NCBI RefSeq assembly: GCF_000802365.1
Contig: NZ_JSZE01000021.1
Coordinates: 1-53,316 of the forward strand
Origin: Xanthomonas cannabis pv. cannabis
GTDB taxonomy: Bacteria; Pseudomonadota; Gammaproteobacteria; Xanthomonadales; Xanthomonadaceae
Length of the DNA: 53,316 nucleotides
Direction: 5' to 3'
How positions within the stretch are numbered: position 1 is the first letter of the stretch; each line of letters begins with the position of its first letter. Positions 9,387 through 21,201 of this stretch are shown here, one piece after another. Both the position numbers and the translations under genes were made by a program. The notes below the pieces were generated by a model, which worked only from the letters and a program-made list of their open reading frames with translations, was not told the origin of the DNA and ran no database searches.

Positions 9387-9655
9387 GGCGTGTTGGCGCG
9401 ATCCAGGCAGCCGACCTCCGGCCTTGCACAGTCCTTGTTGGTGGGCGTTCGCGCCATGCGTGGGCGGGGCCCTGCGGTGATCCGCACGGCGCAGGGCTTG
9501 CGCGTGCGGCCCTCCACCATCAACGGCAACCTGCAGTCTGGCTCGCTCCGCGCTGAAACTGCGAGCATGTGGCCCGGCTGCTGTGTCAGGGCCAGCGGCA
9601 CCGCTTTCATACAGCCGCCACGTACCCGTGGCGCGCTCCGTGGTGAGTCCCGCTG

Positions 9656-10630
9656 ATGCTGCACGATTGGCTCTGGTGCGCGCTGCACCTGGTGGTCGCC
9701 GCGGTCGGCACGTGGCTGCTGCGGCGTTACGCGCTGCACCGCCGTCTGCTCGACCATCCCGGCGAGCGGCGTAGCCATGTCGTGGCTACGCCGCGTGGCG
9801 GCGGCATGGCGATCGTCGTGGCCATTTTGCTGGGCTGCGTGACGGCAGGGGTGGTATCACCGGGCGTACGTACGGTGGTCGGCTGGTTTGCGGTCGGGTT
9901 GATCCTGGTGGCGGGAGTGGGTTGGTGGGACGACCATCGCCCGTTGTCGGCCCGGGTACGTTTTGCCATTCATCTGGTCGCCTCCGCATCGCTCGGGCTG
10001 CTGGTCTTTCATTCGACCGGCGACGTCCTGGACGGCATCCTCAGCGCGGCCGCGTCGGTCGTGCTGATCAATGTCTGGAACTTCATGGATGGCATCAACG
10101 GTTTGGCCGCCAGTCAGGCGGCGCTGGCCGCGCTGGCCTTCGCTGCCGTGGTCCCGAACGGGTGGTCGTTGGCTGGCCTGGCAGTGACAGCGGCATGCCT
10201 GGGCTTCCTGCCGTTCAACTTTCCGCGCGCGCGGATCTTTCTCGGCGATGGCGGTAGCGGTGCATTGGGGTATGTGCTGGCCGCGCTGCTTGCCCTGAGC
10301 GTGGCGGGCGGGCAACTCAGCTGGTGGATCGGCTGGCTGCCCTTGACCGCCTTTCTTGTAGACGCCGGCTTCACACTGCTGACTCGCATGCTCGGCGGTC
10401 AGCGGTGGTGGGAGCCACATGCGCAGCACGTTTATCAGCGCCTGGCGCGCCGTCTTGCGACACACGTTCCGGTTACTGGTGTTTACTTCGCTTTCAGCGT
10501 CACTGCCGTCTGCTTGTTTGTGTTAATTCGTCATGATGCTTTCTGGCAGCAGGTTCTCGCCGCGCTCGTCTGGGGCATTGGCGTGACTGCCATCTGGTTC
10601 TTTCTGCGCGATGGACTGCGCAATTCCTGA
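9656..10630 (+). CDS. WecA/MraY-family glycosyl-1-phosphate transferase
   Basis: An integral membrane enzyme of 324 residues that loads a sugar-1-phosphate from a UDP-sugar onto undecaprenyl phosphate. The family motifs are all present: GGGMAIV near the N-terminus, DDHRPLS, VWNFMDGINGLAASQ and FLGDGGSGALGYVL, with about ten membrane segments. The next genes (CapD/WbpM-like protein and galU) place it in O-antigen or other surface polysaccharide synthesis. Closest in type to WbpL/WecA; the sugar (GlcNAc, FucNAc or QuiNAc) cannot be told from sequence. The preceding 269 bases (9387-9655) hold no convincing gene. The ATG overlaps the stop of an upstream non-conserved frame. Confidence 0.88.
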   Translation: MLHDWLWCALHLVVAAVGTWLLRRYALHRRLLDHPGERRSHVVATPRGGGMAIVVAILLGCVTAGVVSPGVRTVVGWFAVGLILVAGVGWWDDHRPLSARVRFAIHLVASASLGLLVFHSTGDVLDGILSAAASVVLINVWNFMDGINGLAASQAALAALAFAAVVPNGWSLAGLAVTAACLGFLPFNFPRARIFLGDGGSGALGYVLAALLALSVAGGQLSWWIGWLPLTAFLVDAGFTLLTRMLGGQRWWEPHAQHVYQRLARRLATHVPVTGVYFAFSVTAVCLFVLIRHDAFWQQVLAALVWGIGVTAIWFFLRDGLRNS

Positions 10631-10643
10631 GTAACGGATTCCT

Positions 10644-12551
10644 ATGATTTCTTGGCGTGACCGTTTGACCAAGGCGCTGCCGCAAGTGGCAGTGGTGGTA
10701 CACGACCTCCTGATGGTCTGGGTGTGCTGGCAGCTGCTGCACGCGGGCCGTTACTCGATGCTGCGCGAGGCCCCCGATCTTCCCTTGTGGGACTGGCGCA
10801 CCGGCGTGGTGCTGGTGGCGCAGGGACTGGTGTTCTGGAAGATGGGGCTGTACCGCGGCCTATGGCGCTTCGCGTCGGTGCCCGACCTCTGGAACATCTT
10901 CAAATCGAGCTTTCTCGGGCTGGTGGCCATCGTGCTGGCGCTGTCGTACGACCGCCTGGATGGGGTGCCGTTGTCGGTGCTGGTGGTGTATCCCTTCGCC
11001 CTGTCGGCGCTGCTGGGAACGCCGCGCCTGCTGTATCGCGCCTGGAAGGACTACCAGATTGCGCATTCCGGCGATGCCGCGCAGCGCGTGTTGATTCTGG
11101 GTGCCGGGCGCGCCGCCGAAGGCCTGGTGCGCGATCTGCGCCGCACCGGCACCTTCGTGCCGGTCGGCTTTCTGGACGATGCGGCCAACCTGCACGGCGC
11201 CAAGATCCAGGGCCTCAACGTGCTGGGCAATTTGGATGAAGCTGCCTCGATCGCCAAGGAAACCGCTGCCAAGCTGCTGGTGATCGCGATCCCGTCGCTG
11301 GACGCGTCCGGCATGCAGCGCGTGGTGGCGATCTGCGAAAGCACCGGGCTGCCTTTCCGTATGGTGCCCAAGCTGATCAATGTGCTGGAAGGGCGCTCGC
11401 TGCCGGGCGAGCTGAAGGAAGTGGCGATCGAGGACCTGCTCAATCGCAAGCCGGTCACGCCCGACTGGCGCCTGATCCGCGACTGGCTGACCAACAAGAC
11501 GGTGATGGTGACCGGTGCCGGTGGTTCCATCGGCTCGGAAGTCTGTCGGCAATGTGCGCGCCACGGTGCCCGTCGCATCGTGTTGCTGGAGATCGACGAG
11601 CTGGCCCTGCTGACCATCGACTCGGATCTGCGCCGGCTGTTCCCGGACATCGAGGTAGTGCGCGTGCTTGGCGATTGCGGCGACCCGGCGGTGGTGGCGC
11701 ATGCCTTGAGCACTGCAGCGCCCGACGCGGTGTTCCATGCCGCCGCCTACAAGCAAGTGCCGTTGCTTGAAGAACAACTGCGCGAGGCGGTGCGCAACAA
11801 CGTGCTGGCGACGGAAAATGTCGCGCGCGCCTGTCAGCGTGCCCGCATCGAAACCTTTGTCTTCATTTCCACCGACAAGGCGGTCGAGCCGGTCAATGTG
11901 CTCGGTGCGAGCAAGCGCTATGCGGAGATGATCTGCCAGAGTCTTGACGCGCGCGATGCACCGACGCGCTTCATCACGGTGCGCTTCGGCAACGTGCTCG
12001 ATTCCGCCGGCAGCGTCGTGCCATTGTTCCGCGAGCAGATCCGCCAGGGCGGCCCGGTCACGGTGACGCATCCGGATGTGACCCGCTACTTCATGACCAT
12101 TCCCGAGGCGTGCCAGCTGGTGATCCAGGCGGCGGCCTCCGCCTCGCATGGCGCAATCTATACGCTGGACATGGGCGAGCCGGTGCCGATCCGTTTGCTT
12201 GCCGAACAGATGATCCGTCTTGCCGGCAAGCAGCCGGGCAAGGATGTAGCGATTCTCTATACCGGCTTGCGCCCGGGCGAAAAGCTGCACGAAACGCTGT
12301 TCTATTCCGACGAAGACTACCGTCCCACCGCGCACCCGAAGATTCTGGAGGCCGGCGTGCGCGAGTTCTCGCACGAGCAGGTACTGCAGCTGGTGACGCG
12401 TTTGCGTGAGGCGGTTAATCGCTATGACATCAAGGCAATGGAGACTGTGTTGGGCAGCCTGATGCCGGATTTTGCGGCTGCTCGACGGAAAGTCGACGCG
12501 CGATCTGATACGGTCGTTCCATTCCCCGCACGTGAGGTCAGAAGACTGTAA
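10644..12551 (+). CDS. CapD/WbpM-like membrane-bound UDP-sugar 4,6-dehydratase
   Basis: The 635-residue protein has four N-terminal membrane helices, a first Rossmann-like domain (VLILGAGRAAEGLVRDLRR, about residue 150), and a second short-chain dehydrogenase domain starting at MVTGAGGSIGSEVCRQ (about residue 290). The catalytic area reads FISTDKAVEPVNVLGASKRY, in the style of WbpM and CapD, which convert UDP-GlcNAc to a 4-keto-6-deoxy sugar for O-antigen or capsule. It starts 13 bases after the transferase gene and its stop overlaps the galU start by one base, so the three genes form an operon. Confidence 0.92.
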   Translation: MISWRDRLTKALPQVAVVVHDLLMVWVCWQLLHAGRYSMLREAPDLPLWDWRTGVVLVAQGLVFWKMGLYRGLWRFASVPDLWNIFKSSFLGLVAIVLALSYDRLDGVPLSVLVVYPFALSALLGTPRLLYRAWKDYQIAHSGDAAQRVLILGAGRAAEGLVRDLRRTGTFVPVGFLDDAANLHGAKIQGLNVLGNLDEAASIAKETAAKLLVIAIPSLDASGMQRVVAICESTGLPFRMVPKLINVLEGRSLPGELKEVAIEDLLNRKPVTPDWRLIRDWLTNKTVMVTGAGGSIGSEVCRQCARHGARRIVLLEIDELALLTIDSDLRRLFPDIEVVRVLGDCGDPAVVAHALSTAAPDAVFHAAAYKQVPLLEEQLREAVRNNVLATENVARACQRARIETFVFISTDKAVEPVNVLGASKRYAEMICQSLDARDAPTRFITVRFGNVLDSAGSVVPLFREQIRQGGPVTVTHPDVTRYFMTIPEACQLVIQAAASASHGAIYTLDMGEPVPIRLLAEQMIRLAGKQPGKDVAILYTGLRPGEKLHETLFYSDEDYRPTAHPKILEAGVREFSHEQVLQLVTRLREAVNRYDIKAMETVLGSLMPDFAAARRKVDARSDTVVPFPAREVRRL

Positions 12552-13444
12552 TGAGCCAGCGTATTCGCAAGGCCGTATTCCCCGTCGCAGGTCTTGGGAC
12601 CCGCTTTCTTCCGGCCACCAAGACGGTGCCGAAGGAAATGCTGCCAATCATCGACAAACCATTGATCCAGTACGCCGTCGACGAGGCCATCCAGGCCGGG
12701 TGCGATACGCTGATCTTCGTCACCAACCGCTACAAGCACTCGATTGCCGACTACTTCGACAAGGCCTACGAGCTGGAGCAGAAGCTCGAGCGCGCAGGCA
12801 AGCTCGAGCAGTTGGAGCTGGTGCGCCACGCGTTGCCGGAGGGCGTTCGCGCCATTTTCGTGACGCAGGCCGAGGCATTGGGTCTGGGCCATGCGGTGTT
12901 GTGTGCCAAGGCGGTGATCGGCGACGAGCCGTTTGCCGTGCTGCTGCCGGACGACCTGATGTGGAACCGCGGCGACGCCGCGCTGACCCAGATGGCCGAT
13001 GTGGCAGAAGCGTCGGGCGGTAGCGTCATTGCGGTGGAAGATGTTCCGCATGACAAGACGGCCAGCTACGGCATCGTGTCTACCGACGCGTTCGACGGCC
13101 GCAAGGGCCGCATCAACGCGATCGTGGAAAAGCCCAAGCCGGAAGTGGCACCGAGCAACCTGGCCGTGGTCGGCCGCTACGTGCTCAGCCCGAAGATCTT
13201 CGATCTGCTCGAGTCCACCGGTGCCGGTGCGGGCGGCGAGATCCAGCTGACCGACGCAATCGCCGAGCTGTTGAAGCAAGAGCAGGTCGACGCATTCCGT
13301 TTCGAGGGACGCCGTTTCGACTGCGGCGCCCACATCGGCCTGATCGAGGCGACGGTGCACTTTGCCCTCGAGCACGAAAAGCATGGTGGCCCGGCGAAGG
13401 AAATCCTGCGCACTGCGCTTGCTCAGGCAGATGCACGCGGCTGA
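12551..13444 (+). CDS. galU: UTP-glucose-1-phosphate uridylyltransferase
   Basis: Makes UDP-glucose from UTP and glucose-1-phosphate, a precursor for xanthan, LPS and other glycans. The 297-residue protein has the nucleotidyltransferase signature PVAGLGTRFLPATKTVPKEM near the N-terminus, the UTP-binding TQAEALGLGHAVLCA, and the catalytic lysine region IVEKPKPEVAPSNLAVVGRY. Translationally coupled to the upstream dehydratase (TAATG) and followed by a strong terminator, so it ends the operon. Confidence 0.96.
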   Translation: MSQRIRKAVFPVAGLGTRFLPATKTVPKEMLPIIDKPLIQYAVDEAIQAGCDTLIFVTNRYKHSIADYFDKAYELEQKLERAGKLEQLELVRHALPEGVRAIFVTQAEALGLGHAVLCAKAVIGDEPFAVLLPDDLMWNRGDAALTQMADVAEASGGSVIAVEDVPHDKTASYGIVSTDAFDGRKGRINAIVEKPKPEVAPSNLAVVGRYVLSPKIFDLLESTGAGAGGEIQLTDAIAELLKQEQVDAFRFEGRRFDCGAHIGLIEATVHFALEHEKHGGPAKEILRTALAQADARG

Positions 13445-13467
13445 GGTCTTGCAGCAAGTGCCTTGAG

Positions 13468-13495
13468 AAACGGCGCCCTTGGGCGCCGTTTTTTT
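13468..13495 (+). terminator. Intrinsic terminator of the polysaccharide operon
   Basis: AAACGGCGCCC and GGGCGCCGTTT form a perfect stem with a very short loop, and the 3-prime arm runs into seven T residues, 24 bases after the galU stop. The following 200 bases to the DUF1244 gene show nothing recognisable. Confidence 0.92.
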
Positions 13496-13712
13496 GTAGT
13501 CAGCGTGTCGCGCCATGCCAAACGCAGGCTGGCAACCATCGAGGTGAGTTGTCCAGGCTTGACGGGGCAGGGCACCGTTCGCAACGTCATGGGCAACGCC
13601 ACGATCTGCGCAGCGCCGCAAGAACCGTTAGCAGGGTTCTGTCAGTTCAATGCTGCGGGCGGCGGCACGCATGCAGCGCGACAGGGGTGCCTGTGCCCGT
13701 GCCGTGGCGATG

Positions 13713-14048
13713 TCAGGACACGTGCTTGCGTTGCGCAGCGGCGAAGGCCTCCAGCTGCTCGGGCGTGGCATCTTTTTGATGCTGCTGCTTCCACTGCGCA
13801 AACGGCATGCCATAGACCGCCTCACGGGCCTGGTCCTTGCTCATCGGCTGCCCCTGCGCTTCGGCCGCTTCGCGGTACCAGTCGCCCAGGCAGTTACGGC
13901 AGAAGCCGGCAAGAATCATCAGGTCGATGTTCTGCACATCGGTGCGATCCTGGTTGAGATGCTGCAGCAACCGACGAAATGCGGCCGCCTCGATGGCGGT
14001 GGTGGCCGGGTCGTTGCTCGAGGTGCTGATGGGAGTGATGTCGCTCAT
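13713..14048 (-). CDS. DUF1244 family protein
   Basis: A 111-residue protein with the DUF1244 core: AAAFRRLLQHLNQDRTDVQN, then DLMILAGFCRNCLGDWY with two conserved cysteines three residues apart, and EAVYGMPFAQWKQQHQ. The family is common in Gram-negative bacteria and has no assigned function; the cysteine pair suggests metal or redox chemistry (inference). It is divergent from folD with about 50 bases between start codons, and convergent with galU. Confidence 0.88.
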   Translation of the reverse strand: MSDITPISTSSNDPATTAIEAAAFRRLLQHLNQDRTDVQNIDLMILAGFCRNCLGDWYREAAEAQGQPMSKDQAREAVYGMPFAQWKQQHQKDATPEQLEAFAAAQRKHVS

Positions 14049-14097
14049 GACGGAATCGGGGACAATGGACGGCCTTCGACTCTACACCTGACGCCCC

Positions 14098-16648
<2,551 letters not shown>

Positions 16649-16651
16649 TAT

Positions 16652-16762
16652 GGGAATGGGGAATCGGAAATCGGGAATCGTAAGAGCCCGCCGCTTCCTC
16701 GTCCGATGGTGGCTGGCGCCACGTTTGCTGTTGCGATTCCCCAATCCCGATTCCCGATTCCC
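16652..16762. repeat. Heptad-based inverted repeat element, copy 2 (guaB-guaA)
   Basis: A 29-base left arm (16652-16680) and a 29-base right arm (16734-16762) are nearly complementary around a 53-base centre. The arms have the same phase and seven-base units (GGGAATN) as copy 1, but the centre is different and shorter. The right arm ends eight bases before the guaA start codon, taking the place where a ribosome site would be expected. Confidence 0.8.
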
Positions 16763-16770
16763 GGCTCTCA

Positions 16771-18336
16771 ATGACCAACATCCATAGCGACAAGATCCTC
16801 ATCCTCGATTTCGGCGCGCAGTACACGCAGCTGATTGCGCGGCGCATTCGCGAGCTGGGGGTCTATTGCGAGATCTGGGCATGGGATCATGATCCGTCCG
16901 AGATCGCCGGCTTTGGCGCCAAGGGCATCATCCTGTCCGGTGGGCCGGAATCGACCACGCTGCCGGGCGCGCCGGCCGCGCCGCAGCAAGTGTTCGACAG
17001 CGGTTTGCCGGTATTCGGCATCTGCTATGGCATGCAGACCTTGGCCGCGCAGTTGGGCGGTGCGACCGAAGCCGCCGATCAACGCGAATTCGGGCATGCC
17101 GAGGTGGACGTGGTGGCGGCCGATGCGCTGTTCTCCGGCCTGACCGACCATGCCGGCGCAGCGCGCCTGAATGTATGGATGAGCCACGGCGACCACGTCT
17201 CGCAGGTGCCGCCGGGTTTCACCATTACCGCCGTGACCGACCGCATCCCGGTGGCCGCGATGTCCAACGAAGACAAGCGCTGGTATGGCGTGCAGTTCCA
17301 TCCGGAAGTGACGCATACCTTGCAGGGCCAGACCCTGCTGCGCCGCTTCGTGGTGGATGTGTGCGGCTGCCAGACGCTGTGGACCGCGGCCAACATCATC
17401 GACGACCAGATCGCCCGCGTGCGCGAACAGGTGGGCGAGGATGAAGTGATCCTGGGCTTGTCGGGCGGTGTGGATTCGTCGGTGGTCGCGGCACTGTTGC
17501 ACAAGGCGATCGGCGACAAGCTGACTTGCGTGTTCGTCGACACCGGCCTGTTGCGCTGGCAGGAAGGCGACCAGGTGATGGCGATGTTCGCCGAGCACAT
17601 GGGCGTGAAGGTCATCCGCGTCAATGCCGCCGACCGCTATTTCAGCGCGCTGCAGGGCGTGAGCGATCCGGAAGCCAAGCGCAAGATCATCGGCAACCTG
17701 TTCGTGGAGATCTTCGACGAAGAATCCAACAAGCTGGCCAATGCCAAGTGGCTGGCGCAGGGCACGATCTACCCGGACGTCATCGAGTCGGCCGGCAGCA
17801 AGACCGGCAAGGCGCACGTGATCAAGAGCCATCACAATGTCGGTGGCCTGCCCGAGCACATGAAGCTGGGCCTGGTCGAGCCGCTGCGCGAATTGTTCAA
17901 GGACGAAGTGCGTCGCCTCGGCGTCGAACTCGGGTTGCCGCGCACGATGGTGTATCGCCACCCGTTCCCCGGTCCGGGCCTGGGTGTGCGCATCCTTGGC
18001 GAAGTGAAGCGCGAATACGCCGAGTTGCTGGCCAAGGCCGATGCGATCTTCATCGACGAACTGCGCAAGGCCGATCTGTACGACAAAACCAGTCAGGCAT
18101 TCGCGGTGTTCCTGCCGGTGAAATCGGTCGGCGTGGTAGGCGACGCACGTGCCTACGAATGGGTGATCGCGCTGCGCGCAGTGGAGACCATCGACTTCAT
18201 GACCGCGCATTGGGCGCACCTGCCGTACGACTTCCTCGGCACGGTGAGCAACCGCATCATCAACGAACTGCGCGGCGTCTCGCGCGTGGTCTACGACATC
18301 TCCGGCAAGCCGCCGGCGACGATCGAGTGGGAGTGA
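16771..18336 (+). CDS. guaA: GMP synthase (glutamine-hydrolysing)
   Basis: Aminates XMP to GMP using glutamine and ATP. The 521-residue protein has an N-terminal class I amidotransferase domain with the catalytic cysteine in [17 protein letters not shown] and QFHPEVTHT, then the PP-loop ATP pyrophosphatase motif [17 protein letters not shown] (about residue 230), and the C-terminal dimerisation domain ending KPPATIEWE. Full length. The start has no visible Shine-Dalgarno because the upstream bases belong to the inverted repeat. A strong terminator follows. Confidence 0.97.
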   Translation: MTNIHSDKILILDFGAQYTQLIARRIRELGVYCEIWAWDHDPSEIAGFGAKGIILSGGPESTTLPGAPAAPQQVFDSGLPVFGICYGMQTLAAQLGGATEAADQREFGHAEVDVVAADALFSGLTDHAGAARLNVWMSHGDHVSQVPPGFTITAVTDRIPVAAMSNEDKRWYGVQFHPEVTHTLQGQTLLRRFVVDVCGCQTLWTAANIIDDQIARVREQVGEDEVILGLSGGVDSSVVAALLHKAIGDKLTCVFVDTGLLRWQEGDQVMAMFAEHMGVKVIRVNAADRYFSALQGVSDPEAKRKIIGNLFVEIFDEESNKLANAKWLAQGTIYPDVIESAGSKTGKAHVIKSHHNVGGLPEHMKLGLVEPLRELFKDEVRRLGVELGLPRTMVYRHPFPGPGLGVRILGEVKREYAELLAKADAIFIDELRKADLYDKTSQAFAVFLPVKSVGVVGDARAYEWVIALRAVETIDFMTAHWAHLPYDFLGTVSNRIINELRGVSRVVYDISGKPPATIEWE

Positions 18337-18377
18337 GGGGCCGTCTGGCCCGACCAGCGTTCGCTAGCTCCAGCACA

Positions 18378-18410
18378 CCGAAAGCCCGCTTTATGCGGGC
18401 TTTCGGCTTT
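18378..18410 (+). terminator. Intrinsic terminator after guaA
   Basis: CCGAAAGCCCGC and GCGGGCTTTCGG form a perfect 12-bp stem with a TTTAT loop, 42 bases past the guaA stop, followed by CTTTC. It likely ends the folD/guaB/guaA transcript. Confidence 0.8.
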
Positions 18411-18518
18411 CAGCAGACGTTCCGGGCGGGGTGATGCATAACGATTTGCCGGCAATCAGGCCACGTCCCGTGACGGGTTCCGGCAGGTCCAAGCCTCAGC
18501 TGACGCCGCGGCGAGCAC

Positions 18519-18719
18519 TCACGGTGCGGAGTAGGGCCGGGTGGGGGAGCCGATCGCCTGACGCACTGCGCGGACATCGCGTGCGGGAGGCGCGCCGAAC
18601 TGACGGAGATATTCGCGGCTGAATTGGGAGGCGCTCTCATAGCCGACGACGAAGGCGACATCTCTGAGCGGAAACGCCACCTGTCTCTGCCAGTCTATCG
18701 TGGGATCGCGCATACCCAC
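18519..18719 (-). pseudogene. C-terminal remnant of an AraC-family regulator
   Basis: The 66-codon frame contains [29 protein letters not shown], which is the second helix-turn-helix of an AraC/XylS regulator of the type with an AraC_N (PF06719-like) partner domain. The first helix-turn-helix and the whole N-terminal domain are missing; WQRQVAFPL just before the match looks like a junction after an internal deletion. The remaining DNA between here and the oxidoreductase (18720-19028) gives no match to the missing part in any frame. It is probably the decayed regulator of the neighbouring oxidoreductase (inference). Confidence 0.65.
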
Positions 18720-19028
18720 GCCAGCAGGGCACAGAGTGGTGAGCCGCCGTCGTGGCCAAGATGCTCTGCACGTGGCCGCGTGTCTTGGACAAACAAGTGA
18801 TGCAGAACGGCAGCGGCTTGCCCTCCGTTCTGCATGACCTTGCCACTCTCACTTCGATGCGATTGCGTGGCGTACCGGGAAGCGCGCTGCGGTCGTGCAT
18901 GTCGCTCAGGCATGCAGTGGTTTCACGGGACCGCAGTGAGCCATCACCCGGCAATGCCGTTCGCTATCGCAACGCAGGGACGCTGCAGCCAAGAGAGGGT
19001 GGGTTGGTCGTATGGTGATCCGGGCGCG

Positions 19029-19952
19029 TCAGACGAGCGAGACAACGATCTTGCCGCGTGCCTTGCGCGAGGTCAGGCGCGCCCAGGCCTGGTCGAAGGC
19101 GTCGATGGATGCAGTGCTGTCGATGACCACGCGCACACCTTGCGCGACGATGGATGCCACCAGCTGATCCAGACGGTCTGCGTAGGGTTTTGCATAGAAC
19201 ATGCTGGCCAGCACGCCGTGTGCATTGGCGGCTGCCTCGTCCGGTGGCATGGCCGTGGAGACCAGGCGTCCACCCGCACGTAGCACCGCATACGACTGCG
19301 TCTGGGTGTCGCCGCCGACCAGGTCCAGCACAACGTCCACGTTGGACGCGATGGCGGTGAAATCCTCTGCGGTGTAGTCGATGACTTCATCGGCGCCCAG
19401 GTGACGGACCAGGTCCAGGCCATCACCGGAGGCCGTTGCGATGACGCGGGCGCCGGCCTTGCGCGCGAACTGCACCGCAAAACTGCCTACGCCGCCGGCA
19501 GCGGCATGGATCAACACGGTTTCGCCTGCCTTGAGACGCGCGGCGGAGAACAACGCATGCCATGCGGTGATGCCGGCGGTGGGAATCGCAGCGCCTTCGG
19601 CCGCCGACAGGCCGGGCGGCAGCGCGACGCAGGCGGTGGCCGCGACGGCGGCGAATTCGGCAACCGCGCCGCTGCTGCCGGCATCGGTCCAGACCAGCAC
19701 ACGGTCGCCCGGATGCCACTGCGTCACTGCAGCACCGACGCGTTCGATCACGCCGACGAAGTCGGTGCCCAGGGTGATGGGCAGGGGGATATCGAAAAAG
19801 TGCCGGGCAACGCCGGAGACCACCAGCGCGTCGAGCGGATTGAGTGCAGCGGCGTGTACGCGCAGCAGCACCTGATCCGACGCGATGTCGGGCACGGCAA
19901 TGTCTTCCGTGGCGGGACGGTCATTGAATCGATGGAGACGGACAGCTTTCAT
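19029..19952 (-). CDS. NADP-dependent quinone-oxidoreductase-like protein (MDR family)
   Basis: The 307-residue protein is a zinc-free medium-chain dehydrogenase/reductase. It starts MKAVRLHRFNDRPATEDIAVP, has the substrate-side LPITLGTDFVGVIERVG, the nucleotide-binding AAAGGVGSFAVQFARKAGA (about residue 150), and GADEVIDYTAEDF typical of quinone oxidoreductases. It probably reduces quinones or alpha,beta-unsaturated carbonyls with NADPH. A TetR regulator lies 210 bases upstream on the same strand and an AraC remnant downstream; both are plausible regulators. The substrate is unknown. Confidence 0.9.
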   Translation of the reverse strand: MKAVRLHRFNDRPATEDIAVPDIASDQVLLRVHAAALNPLDALVVSGVARHFFDIPLPITLGTDFVGVIERVGAAVTQWHPGDRVLVWTDAGSSGAVAEFAAVAATACVALPPGLSAAEGAAIPTAGITAWHALFSAARLKAGETVLIHAAAGGVGSFAVQFARKAGARVIATASGDGLDLVRHLGADEVIDYTAEDFTAIASNVDVVLDLVGGDTQTQSYAVLRAGGRLVSTAMPPDEAAANAHGVLASMFYAKPYADRLDQLVASIVAQGVRVVIDSTASIDAFDQAWARLTSRKARGKIVVSLV

Positions 19953-20162
19953 GAGGTGCTCCGATGGAGTTGAACGAGGCGACGCTGCGTGCGGCAGCTA
20001 TCGTGGCGGTGGTGCAGGTGTTGCGTCGGCCAACGCCCGGTGAGATGAGCGGCAGGCACGGTCAGGCACGCCAGATCGACCGACCAGGCGAAAACGCGAG
20101 ATGCAATGCACGGCAGTGGGTCGTTACCGCATCGCCGCGTGGTGGATGCGGGGTGCTGCGGG

Positions 20163-20840
20163 TTATCCGCTCTGCGCCTTGACGGTGCGCTGGCCGACCG
20201 TTGCGCCCTGCAACAAGGTACAGACCGCGTTGCCGACGATGATGTCGATTTCCGACGTGTGCAGTGGCGGGCTGATCAGGCCGACGATTGCCAGCAACTT
20301 GACGTGGCTGGCGGTCATGCTCATGAACTGCTCGGCCAGCACGTAAGCGGACAGGCGATCAGTGAACTGGCCGGGGGCATCGCCTTGCTGGGTGGCGATC
20401 CACCTGGCCACCTTGTCCTGAATCTTGAGGTAGCTGGCATTCAACATCGCCTGCGCGATATCCGGGAAGCGTTTGCCCTCGTTGGTCAGGATGCGATGCA
20501 CGGCCAGTGTGTGCGGCGACAGCGCAGTGCGCACGAGGCGATGGCCGAGTGCAGGCAATACGTCTGCAGGATTGCGCCCTTCGATGACCAGCGCATCGAG
20601 CGGCTTGGCCATCTCTGCGGCCACATGCAGCATCGCCGCCTTGAACAGCCCTTCCTTGCCGCCGAAATGCGCATAGACATTGCGTCGCGAGCCACCAACC
20701 GTGGCGATGAGGTCGTCCACCGAAACAGCATCGAAGCCCAGCTCCAGAAAGCGCTCGGACGCCACCACGATGAGGTCGTGGATGCGCTGGGCACCCTTGG
20801 ACGTGCGGTGGATCGGGGCGTCGGAGTGCGAGATTGCCAT
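20163..20840 (-). CDS. TetR family transcriptional repressor
   Basis: The 225-residue protein has an N-terminal TetR helix-turn-helix: RIHDLIVVASERFLELGF, VSVDDLIATVGGSRRNVYAH and FGGKEGLFKAAMLHVAAEMA. The C-terminal part is a ligand-binding domain of the AcrR/TetR_C type. The ATG at 20838-20840 (MAISHSDAPIHRT) was chosen because the longer frame upstream runs through the operator-like sequence and is not conserved in style. It probably represses itself through the GTAC repeats 24-40 bases ahead of its start, and possibly the downstream oxidoreductase. Confidence 0.9.
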   Translation of the reverse strand: MAISHSDAPIHRTSKGAQRIHDLIVVASERFLELGFDAVSVDDLIATVGGSRRNVYAHFGGKEGLFKAAMLHVAAEMAKPLDALVIEGRNPADVLPALGHRLVRTALSPHTLAVHRILTNEGKRFPDIAQAMLNASYLKIQDKVARWIATQQGDAPGQFTDRLSAYVLAEQFMSMTASHVKLLAIVGLISPPLHTSEIDIIVGNAVCTLLQGATVGQRTVKAQSG

Positions 20841-20863
20841 GGGCTTGATCGTGTATTTGGTGA

Positions 20864-20880
20864 GGTACAGTACCGTACCA
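20864..20880. promoter_or_regulatory. Probable operator of the TetR repressor
   Basis: GGTACAGTACCGTACCA is an imperfect palindrome holding three GTAC units at five-base spacing, 24-40 bases upstream of the repressor's start codon. Such short repeated palindromes beside tetR genes are usually their own binding sites. Assignment is by position and symmetry only. Confidence 0.6.
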
Positions 20881-21039
20881 TTTGGCGAACGCAAGCGATT
20901 TGGTGTTTTCCGTGGTGCATCCGACTGTTGGGTACCGGGCGTTCGACAGCGGCGAACAGCGCGCCGAGCAGCTGGTCGAGCGGTGCGGCTGCAACGCGGC
21001 AGCGCGTGCCGATGTCCGCCCACAGGCTGGCGGACGCGC
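20881..21039. other. Intergenic stretch upstream of the TetR gene
   Basis: Together with the operator and the terminator this fills the 361 bases between the TetR start and the next gene. No coding frame here has family-like content; it should contain the tetR promoter. Confidence 0.5.
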
Positions 21040-21065
21040 AAAAAAAACGAGCGCCAGGCGCTCGT
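21040..21065 (-). terminator. Intrinsic terminator after the DUF4388-like gene
   Basis: Read on the minus strand, ACGAGCGCC and GGCGCTCGT form a stem followed by at least seven T residues. It lies about 140 bases after the stop of the 21202-21843 gene and ends that minus-strand transcript. Confidence 0.85.
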
Positions 21066-21201
21066 CTGTTCTGGCTGTGGAGACCGAGGTGGCTGATGCG
21101 TCCCGCTGACCAAGTGCTGCAACCGCGGGGCTTTGTTGCTGCTAGCGCAGCCGCCGTGAGCGATGCCCGGACCCAGATTGCCGGACGCGATAGCGCTTGC
21201 C

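Noticed and set aside
9390..9656. 88-codon frame just before the WecA-like gene
   Set aside because: Starts at TTG, has no ribosome site and low-complexity content without family features; treated as intergenic.
10860..12647. 595-codon frame antisense to the CapD-like gene
   Set aside because: Composition typical of an antisense shadow; the plus-strand protein has all family motifs.
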